From the NCBI GenBank assembly GCA_964593905.1, contig CAZQLE010000003.1, positions 1 to 64,000 on the forward strand: 64,000 bases of DNA, read 5' to 3'. The number at the start of each line of letters is the position of its first letter. The first letter of the stretch is position 1. The position numbers and the translations under genes are program-made. The notes below the pieces were generated by a model. That model did no database searches and had not been told where the DNA came from. It saw nothing but the letters and a program-made list of their open reading frames with translations. Origin of the DNA: CAZQLE01 sp964593905. Lineage in GTDB: Bacteria; Chloroflexota; Anaerolineae; Anaerolineales; Anaerolineaceae. Of this stretch, positions 52,135 to 59,903 are shown piece after piece.

Positions 52135-53955
52135 ATGATCATTGTTGACCTTGAACCCATTGGCCGGCGAGTGGAAGTTGAGCGCGGCACCACCTTGCTT
52201 GAAGCTGCCCAACGCGCTGGGGTCGATCTTGTGGCCTCTTGCGGTGGGGTGGGGATCTGCGGTACATGCCGGGTGAGAGTGCTGCAAGGCGATGTGAGCG
52301 CCATTTCGCTTACCGAAGAAGAAAATCTCCCCGAAGTTTATCGCCAGGAAGGGTTCCGTCTGGCCTGTCAGACCGAGGTTTATTCAAACTGCCGGGTGGA
52401 AGTTCCGCCCGAATCGATCGTTGGTTCGCAGCGCATTCAGGTGGAAGGCATCGAAGAAGCCACGTCTTTGCATCCCTTTGTGCATGGCGTGGATGTTCAG
52501 TTGGGGCCCTCCTCGCTGCGCGATCTGCGCGCCGATTCGACCCGCATCAACGCTGAAATTACAAAAGCCGATTGCCCCGCGCTAAGCGAAAGCCCCGCGC
52601 AGTGGGAAGCGCTTTTGGAATATTTAAAAAAGCATCACTGGCGCGCCCGGTTGGGTTTGTTTTCGAACGGGAGAAGCTCAAAAATTGCGGCTGTGGTATC
52701 TGCTGGGGCCGCGTTGTATGGTCTGGCAATGGACCTGGGTTCGACCAAGCTGGCGCTGTACCTGGTGAATTTGGAAAACGGGGTGACCGAAGCGCGCAGC
52801 GGGGTGATGAACCCGCAAATTGCTTATGGCGAGGATGTGGTCAGCCGGATTGCTTTTGCCAACCGTCAGGCAGAAAATCGCGGGGTGTTGCAAACCCGCC
52901 TGGTGGATGCGATTAATAATGCGATTTTGCAGTTTTGCGAGCAGTTAAAAATCACCCCGGATCAGATTGTTGATGTGGTTGCGGTCGGGAACACGGCGAT
53001 TCATCACCTGTTTTGCGGTTTGCCGGCGGCCTCACTGGGCGAAGCGCCCTACACACCGGTGGTGGCGGAGGCGCTGCAATTTAATGCCGGCGAACTGGGG
53101 CTGCGTGTTGCACCGGGGGCGCAAATTTATTTGCCGCCCAATATCGCTGGTTATGTGGGAGCAGATCATGTTTCGGCTTTACTGGCATCTGGTTTTGACC
53201 TGCGTGATGAAACCATGCTGCTGGTGGATATTGGCACCAACACCGAGATCGGATTGAAACACGGAGCGCAGTACTGGTGCTGCTCTTGCGCCTCGGGGCC
53301 GGCCTTTGAAGGGGCCCATATTCGCGATGGAATGCGCGCGGCGCCCGGCGCAATTGAGAAGATCACCTTTCGGCCGGATGGCAACGAGATTATCACCATC
53401 CACGGCGTTCCGCCGGTGGGCATTTGCGGATCGGGCATTTTGATGGGCATCGCCGAAATGTCCAGAACCGGGGTGATCGATCACCGCGGTGTGTTAAATT
53501 CAAAGATGGAAGGTGTGCACGGGACGCGCGGTTCGGCAGAATTTTTGCTGGTTCCGGCGGAGAAAACCGGTCATGGCAAAGATATTGTCATTACGCGCAA
53601 GGATGTCAATGAGATTCAACTGGCTAAAGCAGCCATTCGGGCCGGGATGGATCTTTTGTTGGAGCGCGCGGGGATTCGCTATGCCCAGGTGGACCGATTT
53701 GTCATTGCGGGCGCTTTTGGGACTCATCTGGACCTGGCATCTGCAATTCAGATCGGTCTTTTCCCCGATCTGGCACTTGACCGTTTTGCGCAGGTTGGAA
53801 ATGCGGCCGGCGCGGGTGCGAAAGGCATGTTATTGTCGGTTAAACAGCGCCAGGCGGCCGAGCGCCTGGCGGAGAAATTTGAATATATTGAGTTAACCAC
53901 GCATCCCGAATTTACCAGGGTGTATGTCGAGCAAATGCATTTCTTTGCATCCTGA
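52135..53955 (+). CDS. RACo-like corrinoid activation protein (ferredoxin plus ASKHA ATPase)
   Basis: 606 residues. N-terminal [2Fe-2S] ferredoxin with C36, C42, C45 and C78, a linker, then a C-terminal ASKHA-type ATPase (DUF4445) with DLGSTKLALYLV, VGNTAIHHL, VDIGTNTEIGL and AGAFGTHLD. RACo proteins reduce Co(II) corrinoid to Co(I) using ATP. Ends the likely GntR-ROK-activation operon; no corrinoid protein or methyltransferase is in the window. Confidence 0.92.
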   Translation: MIIVDLEPIGRRVEVERGTTLLEAAQRAGVDLVASCGGVGICGTCRVRVLQGDVSAISLTEEENLPEVYRQEGFRLACQTEVYSNCRVEVPPESIVGSQRIQVEGIEEATSLHPFVHGVDVQLGPSSLRDLRADSTRINAEITKADCPALSESPAQWEALLEYLKKHHWRARLGLFSNGRSSKIAAVVSAGAALYGLAMDLGSTKLALYLVNLENGVTEARSGVMNPQIAYGEDVVSRIAFANRQAENRGVLQTRLVDAINNAILQFCEQLKITPDQIVDVVAVGNTAIHHLFCGLPAASLGEAPYTPVVAEALQFNAGELGLRVAPGAQIYLPPNIAGYVGADHVSALLASGFDLRDETMLLVDIGTNTEIGLKHGAQYWCCSCASGPAFEGAHIRDGMRAAPGAIEKITFRPDGNEIITIHGVPPVGICGSGILMGIAEMSRTGVIDHRGVLNSKMEGVHGTRGSAEFLLVPAEKTGHGKDIVITRKDVNEIQLAKAAIRAGMDLLLERAGIRYAQVDRFVIAGAFGTHLDLASAIQIGLFPDLALDRFAQVGNAAGAGAKGMLLSVKQRQAAERLAEKFEYIELTTHPEFTRVYVEQMHFFAS

Positions 53956-53979
53956 AACCTTTTTTCGGCCCGGGGTTTG

Positions 53980-54405
53980 CTAGCCTTTATCGATTTGCTG
54001 CTTTAACAGATCTCGAATTTCGCTGAGCAATAATTCTTCTCTGGAGGGTTCGGGCAGCGAAGTGGTTTCTTCCTTTGTTTTTTGAAGCGTATTTGCTGCT
54101 TTAACAATTAAAAACATTGCTGCGGCGATGATTACAAAATTAACCAGGGTATTGAAAAAGAGTCCATAATTAATTGTTGCCGCGCCCGCTTCCTGGGCCG
54201 CTTTTAGGCTGTCATAGGGTTGACCGCTGAGATTAAGAAAGAAATCTGCAAAATTGATGCCGCCCAGCAGCTTGCCTATGGGCGGCATAATGATATCATC
54301 CACCAGAGATTTGATCACCGTGCCAAAGGCAGCACCCATGATGACTGCGACGGCCAGATCAAGAACATTTCCTCTTGCTAAAAATGATCGAAATTCTTTA
54401 AACAT
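53980..54405 (-). CDS. mscL: Large-conductance mechanosensitive channel
   Basis: 141 residues with the MscL start MFKEFRSFLARGNVLDLAVAV (in part), two membrane helices and a charged C-terminal helix. Osmotic safety valve. Monocistronic, divergent from the methyltransferase gene. Confidence 0.96.
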   Translation of the reverse strand: MFKEFRSFLARGNVLDLAVAVIMGAAFGTVIKSLVDDIIMPPIGKLLGGINFADFFLNLSGQPYDSLKAAQEAGAATINYGLFFNTLVNFVIIAAAMFLIVKAANTLQKTKEETTSLPEPSREELLLSEIRDLLKQQIDKG

Positions 54406-54559
54406 GGTTATTTTCCTCCTACCAACATTTTATTACAGGTTTGTCTGAAAGATGCTATTAAAGTATATCTCCGCAGCATGATCAAAAATTTACGCCTCGT
54501 CCCGTTGTTTGGGCTACTGCCCGAAAAAACGCATAGGAAGATTTCTGCGAGACCGGAAT

Positions 54560-55366
54560 ATGTCAAACGAACAACAGATTAAATCCTATTATGATGAAAA
54601 TGCTGAACGCGAATTGGAACGCTCCAAACGCCACCGAATGGAGTTTGAAATTTCGCTGCGCGTAATTTGTGAAAAACTACCGCCTCCGCCTGCCCATCTG
54701 CTTGATATTGGGGGTGGACCGGGGTATTATGCGCTGCGCCTGGCGCAGGCAGGTTATACGGTGACACTGCTGGATTTATCGGCGCGAAATCTGGCGTTTG
54801 CTCAAAAAGATGCCGCAGCTCAAAATGTATCGCTTAATGCGTGTATACATGGCTCGGCTCTTCATCTGGGAACATTCGCTGACCATTCTTTTGATGCAGT
54901 GTTGTTGATGGGCCCGCTCTACCACTTGCTAACCACTGTAGAACGCGTCCAAGCGGTGCAAGAAGCGCGCAGGGTGCTTAAACCGGGTGGTTTGATCTTT
55001 GCGGCCTTTATCAGCCGTTATGCGCCGTTTCGTGATGCTGTTCACCGTGGCGCCTGCTGGGTTGAAGAGCACCCGAACTGGGCTGAAATTGTTCTTCAAG
55101 AGGGGATTAATCATCAAGAATGGGGCGGTTTTACTGAGGCTTATTTTGAATGGCCGGATGCGATTGCGCCATTCATGGAAGCCAATGGTTTTGCAACATT
55201 GCAAATAACCGGCTGCGAAGGGGTGGTGGCCAGCAATGAAGACTATCTGGCAACGGTGGATGAAGCTGCCTGGCAGACCTGGTTTGATTTGAATTATCGT
55301 TTAAGCTCAACGCCGGCAATTTTAGGGGCTTCGGACCATCTTCTTTATTGTGGTTGTGCAATCTGA
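54560..55366 (+). CDS. Class I SAM-dependent methyltransferase
   Basis: 268 residues. SAM-binding LDIGGGPGYYALRLA (motif I), a later VLLMGPLYHL and the post-I acidic residue in LLDLS. Substrate unknown. Start at 54560 gives the normal N-terminus; a longer open frame begins at 54509. Confidence 0.88.
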   Translation: MSNEQQIKSYYDENAERELERSKRHRMEFEISLRVICEKLPPPPAHLLDIGGGPGYYALRLAQAGYTVTLLDLSARNLAFAQKDAAAQNVSLNACIHGSALHLGTFADHSFDAVLLMGPLYHLLTTVERVQAVQEARRVLKPGGLIFAAFISRYAPFRDAVHRGACWVEEHPNWAEIVLQEGINHQEWGGFTEAYFEWPDAIAPFMEANGFATLQITGCEGVVASNEDYLATVDEAAWQTWFDLNYRLSSTPAILGASDHLLYCGCAI

Positions 55367-55463
55367 GCATGGGTGTTACCCCTCACCGGAGCGGAAGAAT
55401 TTCCCCTCCGGCCGGTAGCACTGATCTGTCTTACCCAATCTGCCAGTTTCATCGAGGTTTCCA

Positions 55464-56447
55464 TTGAAGATCTTTATCACAGGTTCGACTGGATTTATTG
55501 GTACTCATTTATTGAATCAGTTGCAGGAAAGCCCCCACGAACGGGTTTGCCTGGTGCGGACAAAAGAAAAGGCCCGGCAGGTTGAAGCACTGGGGTGCAG
55601 AGCCATCCTCGGCGATGTCACCGATCGGGAGGTGCTTTTGGCAGGCATGGAGGATTGTGATCAGGTATTTCATCTGGCAAATATCTATTCCATGTGGCTG
55701 CGCGACCGGAGCGAATTTGAGCGCGTGAATGTTGCCGGTACGAAAAATGTGCTGGATGCGGCCCTGGCCTGCAAAGTTTCACGCGTTATTTACATCAGCA
55801 CGGTGGCCGTTTTTGGTTCGCCAGCCGAAAAACCTTTTAATGAACATTCGCTGCCCGGTTCTCGTTTGTTTAGCGATTATGCCCGTACAAAAGCGAAAGG
55901 CGATGCAATCGCCTGGGATTATGCCCGGAACAAAGATCTTCCGCTGGTGGTTTTGTACCCTGGGATTGTACTTGGCGGCGGAGATCATAAACCCAGCGGG
56001 CAGTATATTCTGGATCTGATTCGCCGGCGAACGCCCGGTACGATTTTTCACCGATCGGTAGAAACGTATGTGTATGTGGGTGATGTGGTGCGGGCAATTC
56101 TGGCAGCCAGCGAACTGCCGGGTATTACAGGGCAGCGTTACCTGATTGGGAATGAGGTGCTGAACGGAGATGCCTATGCCGCATTGATCTCCTCAATTTC
56201 GGGTGTGCGGCGGCCGCCCATCCGGTTTCCAGACTGGATGGTGATGACCGTTGCGTATCTGTTAACCGGGTTGGCTTTCATTACCGGCCGCGCCCCGTGG
56301 TGGGGGTTATCGGTTGATGCGGCCTGGACGCTGAAAAAAGGTTTTGTTTTTGATGGGAGCAAAGCCGAACGGGAACTGGGGCTGGTTTATACCCCGGTCA
56401 GGCTGGCATTAAAAGAGGCCATTGATTCATACGGTCTGGGTAAGTGA
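55464..56447 (+). CDS. NAD-dependent epimerase/dehydratase (extended SDR)
   Basis: 327 residues. GSTGFIGTHL nucleotide loop, catalytic YARTK, STVAVFG. Acts on a sugar nucleotide or a sterol-like/aldehyde substrate; not further assignable. TTG start with GAGG before it. Overlaps the convergent MFS gene by 21 bp. Confidence 0.9.
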   Translation: MKIFITGSTGFIGTHLLNQLQESPHERVCLVRTKEKARQVEALGCRAILGDVTDREVLLAGMEDCDQVFHLANIYSMWLRDRSEFERVNVAGTKNVLDAALACKVSRVIYISTVAVFGSPAEKPFNEHSLPGSRLFSDYARTKAKGDAIAWDYARNKDLPLVVLYPGIVLGGGDHKPSGQYILDLIRRRTPGTIFHRSVETYVYVGDVVRAILAASELPGITGQRYLIGNEVLNGDAYAALISSISGVRRPPIRFPDWMVMTVAYLLTGLAFITGRAPWWGLSVDAAWTLKKGFVFDGSKAERELGLVYTPVRLALKEAIDSYGLGK

Positions 56448-57695
56448 GGCTGATTTTTGTGGGTCACGAACCTGAATAAAAAATATCCAACTGGCGAACA
56501 ATGAGAAAATGCAAGCGGCGCCAAAAGTAAACGGATAACCAAAGGCGTCTGCGATCCAACCCCCAAACAGGGGGGCCACAACCCCGGCTGGCGCGATTAA
56601 AGTGTTTGCCATACCCACATAGATCGGTTTTTCCTGTTCTGTGCTGCCAAATTCGAGGCTGAATGCAATGGCAATCGTCCAAAAAGCTGTATTTGAAACA
56701 CCGCCCAGGATGACCACGAGATAAAACCATGCCGCAGAGGGGGCAAAGGCAGCCACCCCGGCAGCCGAAGCTGCGGCGAGCATGCCAATGAGCAGCACCC
56801 CGCGCCGGCTGGTTAGATCTGCCAGACGGCCGAGGAGCGGGTTGGAGATAACCTGGGTGATGAAAAGTACGCTGGTCAATATGCCCGATTCGAGACCAGA
56901 CATTCCCAGGCGTCGAACTGCATACACAATATAAAACGACATCCCCATCATGCCAAACTGTGACAGGTTTCTGGCAATCAAGAACCAGGAAAAATTACGG
57001 TCTTTACGCAAGATTTGCGCTACTTCCTGCTTAAAGGAGATGGACTGTCTTTTCTCGGCGGGTGTGGTTTGAACTGCGTCTTCACGGGTGAGCGCTAAAA
57101 AAATATACGAGATTACAATTGCACCGGTGGCAGCAAAAAAGCATAGCGCAAAATTTTTCGAGAATGCGTATTGTTTAAGCCAGTAACCCGCCACAACTGC
57201 CCCGATGCTGGCCAATAAACTGGAAGCAGCCGATTGAACCCCAAAAAAAGTTGCGCGGTCATTCAGCGGAATGATTCTGCCGATCATATTTTGCCAGGGG
57301 TTTGCGGCAAAACCGGCCCCGAGGCCCTGCCAGATGAGTGCAAGGTAACTTAATATCAGCGCGGTGCGGGTTCCGATTACGGGCAGGAACCAGGCGATGA
57401 TCCCCAAGACCAAAAACGGAAGCCGGTCTTGCGTGGTTAGCGTCAGTAAAAGAGGTTTTAAGCGCGTGAAACGGCTTATGGTGCGGGCAAAGAACAATTG
57501 TGGCAGTTGCCAGCCCACATTGTGCAAGGCCGGCACCAGTCCGATGAGAATGGCCGAATCAGTCATGCTGGCGATGAACAGGGGAATGATTGTGCCAAAA
57601 GACGCCAGCCCGGTTGCCAGACCGTAAAAACCACCATCCAGAACGTTGACAATATAATTATGTCGGATCTTGTTTTTTTTAAATTTGGCATCCAT
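56427..57695 (-). CDS. Major facilitator superfamily transporter
   Basis: 422 residues, twelve predicted helices, with a cytosolic loop rich in charged residues near the middle and a typical MFS loop (LGRLADLTSRRGVLLIG, in part). Substrate unknown. Confidence 0.9.
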   Translation of the reverse strand: MDAKFKKNKIRHNYIVNVLDGGFYGLATGLASFGTIIPLFIASMTDSAILIGLVPALHNVGWQLPQLFFARTISRFTRLKPLLLTLTTQDRLPFLVLGIIAWFLPVIGTRTALILSYLALIWQGLGAGFAANPWQNMIGRIIPLNDRATFFGVQSAASSLLASIGAVVAGYWLKQYAFSKNFALCFFAATGAIVISYIFLALTREDAVQTTPAEKRQSISFKQEVAQILRKDRNFSWFLIARNLSQFGMMGMSFYIVYAVRRLGMSGLESGILTSVLFITQVISNPLLGRLADLTSRRGVLLIGMLAAASAAGVAAFAPSAAWFYLVVILGGVSNTAFWTIAIAFSLEFGSTEQEKPIYVGMANTLIAPAGVVAPLFGGWIADAFGYPFTFGAACIFSLFASWIFFIQVRDPQKSASLTQTV

Positions 57696-57778
57696 ACGTC
57701 ACGTGTCCTGGTTTCAAAACTGGCTGTTCAAATGGCGGGTAGGCGGGATGTTGGGCGGTTGCGGTTGTTTTGACAAAA

Positions 57779-57800
57779 GACCCCGGGGTGAACCGGGGCC
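57779..57800 (-). terminator. Terminator of the moeA-VKOR operon
   Basis: CCCCGG-GGTGAA-CCGGGG hairpin; in the minus direction it is followed by TCTTTTGTC. Moderate T-run. Confidence 0.72.
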
Positions 57801-57839
57801 CAAGTCAGTACAATTAATAAATCTCTTGAGCGAGATGAT

Positions 57840-58076
57840 TTAATATTCTTCCTCTTCCTCATCCCCCCAGATCTCATCATCATCTTCTTCTTCGTCTTCG
57901 GCTTCATCCCATTCTTCGGTTTCTTCAGGTTCTTCCCAATCATCCTCCGGGACTGAATCTGCGCTGGGCGAATAGGTTGCGCAACCTTTGTCGGGGTCAA
58001 GCTCGACCATAGCTGCACTGCAATAACCTTCGTCTAAAAATGCGCAATCCAGATAGTGACATCGAATTCGGGGCAT
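57840..58076 (-). CDS. Small Cys-cluster protein with acidic tail, DUF1540-like
   Basis: 78 residues. The first 35 have four cysteines (C6, C11, C19, C32) in a DUF1540-like spacing, likely a metal or structural site. The rest is Asp/Glu-rich, with 30 or so acidic residues. GGAGGAA before ATG. Follows the VKOR gene by 14 nt. Function unknown. Confidence 0.8.
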   Translation of the reverse strand: MPRIRCHYLDCAFLDEGYCSAAMVELDPDKGCATYSPSADSVPEDDWEEPEETEEWDEAEDEEEDDDEIWGDEEEEEY

Positions 58077-58090
58077 GTGATTCCTCCTGC

Positions 58091-58534
58091 CTAGGGATTA
58101 TTTTCTGCCTGTGGTTCAATCAGGCGCAAAATTGCTATGACAAACAGCAAAAGCATTACGAGCGCAGAAATTACGCAGAACAAACAAATCGCCTTGATGA
58201 CCGCAATTTCCAGATAGGTTAAATAGGCCGAGAATATGACACCGGTCAGGGTTATTCCAAAGAAGATATAGGATCCGTATGTTTGCAACAGCCTTACCCG
58301 GTTTTCGAGCAACAAGACCGCCAGAAGCGCCAGATAGGCCGCTGCACCAAGAATTGCAATGGGAATCCCAAATATCTCAGAATATGGACTGGTGTTGACA
58401 GACCAACAATCTCCTGCCCCTTGTACACACATCTGTTTATTTTCTGTAATTTTAAGAACCGTTAAATAAACAGAATCGCTCAGGCCAATAAATGACGCTA
58501 TTATACTCGCATTTGTGAGCGTTTTTTGATTCAT
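58091..58534 (-). CDS. Vitamin K epoxide reductase (VKOR)-family protein
   Basis: 147 residues, four membrane helices, active-site CLFC (C117-C120) and the partner pair C36/C43. Reoxidises DsbA-like thiol proteins with quinone. No fused thioredoxin domain and no partner here. Its ATG overlaps the moeA stop by 4 nt. Confidence 0.93.
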   Translation of the reverse strand: MNQKTLTNASIIASFIGLSDSVYLTVLKITENKQMCVQGAGDCWSVNTSPYSEIFGIPIAILGAAAYLALLAVLLLENRVRLLQTYGSYIFFGITLTGVIFSAYLTYLEIAVIKAICLFCVISALVMLLLFVIAILRLIEPQAENNP

Positions 58535-59769
58535 ATTCCCTTAAAATTGTCCAATAACCACGCTTTTACGGCTGCACCGGACGGCAAACATTTTACACCA
58601 GAGGGCACAATCAGTAAAGCGTTTGCCCGTGATAAAGATAACAGATTTCCAGAACCCTGGTGTTCATCGGTTAATCTGGCGTTGAAACCGCTAGATGTAA
58701 GGGTGATGATGGCGCGCAAATAACTTTCTCTGCCATCCGAATGGATCTCGTGCTGGGTTGTGGCTTCAATCTCACGCTGGTTGGTGGTGCCGCTGCCCAG
58801 CATGGTTTGTAAAGCGGGTTCAACAAACACCAAAAAGCCGACAAAAGCCGAAACCGGGTTGCCGGGCAGCCCAAATATGGGAATCCCACGATAGTTGCCG
58901 AAGGCCAGGGGTTTTCCGGGGCGCATGTTGACGCGCCAGAAAGACAGGGACCCGTCTTCTTCGATCACTTTACGAACATAATCATAATCACCCACACTCA
59001 CACCAGCCGAAGTGATGATCATGTCGGCCCGGTGGTCTACGGCTTGATCGAGAATTGCACGAATTTTGGCCGGGTCATCCGGGGCGATCCCGAGGCGGAT
59101 CACTTCAGCCTGAGCGCTTTTTGCCAGATGAAACAGGGTGTAGGTGTTGGCATCACGAATTTTCCCCGGCACAAGCGGTTCACCCGGCTGGAGTAGCTCG
59201 TCTCCTGACGACAGGATGGCAATACGCGGTCGGCGGATGACCGGAACGGTGCTGAAGCCCAGTTGGGATAGCACGCCTACATCCTGGGGAAGCAGTTTTC
59301 GTCCTTTTGAGAAAACCAATTCACCCGAACGGATATCCATGCCGCGCGGGCGAATAAAATCGGCCGGTTTTACCGGACGAACAATCAGAATACTGTCAGC
59401 ATTGGGGTGGGGTTGTGTCCATTCAATCGGTATCACCGCATCGGCGCCGACTGGCATTACCGCACCGGTCATGATTCGGGCGGTTGTCCCCCGGCGGATT
59501 TCCAGCTCAACAGATTTTCCGGCCGGAATTTCGCCGATTATTTTAAGCTCCAGCGGGTTGTGCTGGCTTGCTTCGCTGGTGTCGGCCGCTATTACAGCAA
59601 AACCATCCATCGACGAATTATCAAATGGGGGGAGGTCAACCCTGGCCAGAATATCGATTGCCAAAATTCGCCCACATAATTCTGTTAATGCACAGACCTC
59701 CTCTTCGAGGGTGTGCATTTGAGCGCAAATATTTGCTTGAGCTTCTAAGACAGATATCAGGTCAGCCAA
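58531..59769 (-). CDS. moeA: Molybdopterin molybdotransferase
   Basis: 412 residues. MoeA core: FDNSSMDGFAV, ARIMTGAVMPVGAD, SSGDELL, SAGVSVGDYDY and GLPGNPVSAFV. Inserts Mo into molybdopterin; formate dehydrogenase in this window needs the product. TTG start with GAGGAAA before it. Confidence 0.95.
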   Translation of the reverse strand: MADLISVLEAQANICAQMHTLEEEVCALTELCGRILAIDILARVDLPPFDNSSMDGFAVIAADTSEASQHNPLELKIIGEIPAGKSVELEIRRGTTARIMTGAVMPVGADAVIPIEWTQPHPNADSILIVRPVKPADFIRPRGMDIRSGELVFSKGRKLLPQDVGVLSQLGFSTVPVIRRPRIAILSSGDELLQPGEPLVPGKIRDANTYTLFHLAKSAQAEVIRLGIAPDDPAKIRAILDQAVDHRADMIITSAGVSVGDYDYVRKVIEEDGSLSFWRVNMRPGKPLAFGNYRGIPIFGLPGNPVSAFVGFLVFVEPALQTMLGSGTTNQREIEATTQHEIHSDGRESYLRAIITLTSSGFNARLTDEHQGSGNLLSLSRANALLIVPSGVKCLPSGAAVKAWLLDNFKGI

Positions 59770-59827
59770 GAAATTTCCTCTATTGATTCAGGATAAAAAG
59801 CGCTATAGTTTTGCAGGAAAGGTCATC

Positions 59828-59874
59828 ATTTTATGGGTTGAGAATGTGAGCAGCAGTTTTTTAACCCATAAAAT
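59828..59874. repeat. 12-bp inverted repeat between moeA and rel
   Basis: ATTTTATGGGTT and AACCCATAAAAT, perfect arms with a 23-nt spacer. No clear T-run after it. It lies downstream of rel and upstream of moeA, which are both on the minus strand, so either terminator or operator. Confidence 0.6.
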
Positions 59875-59903
59875 TCTTCAGAAGGAGCAACCACGATAAA
59901 TTT

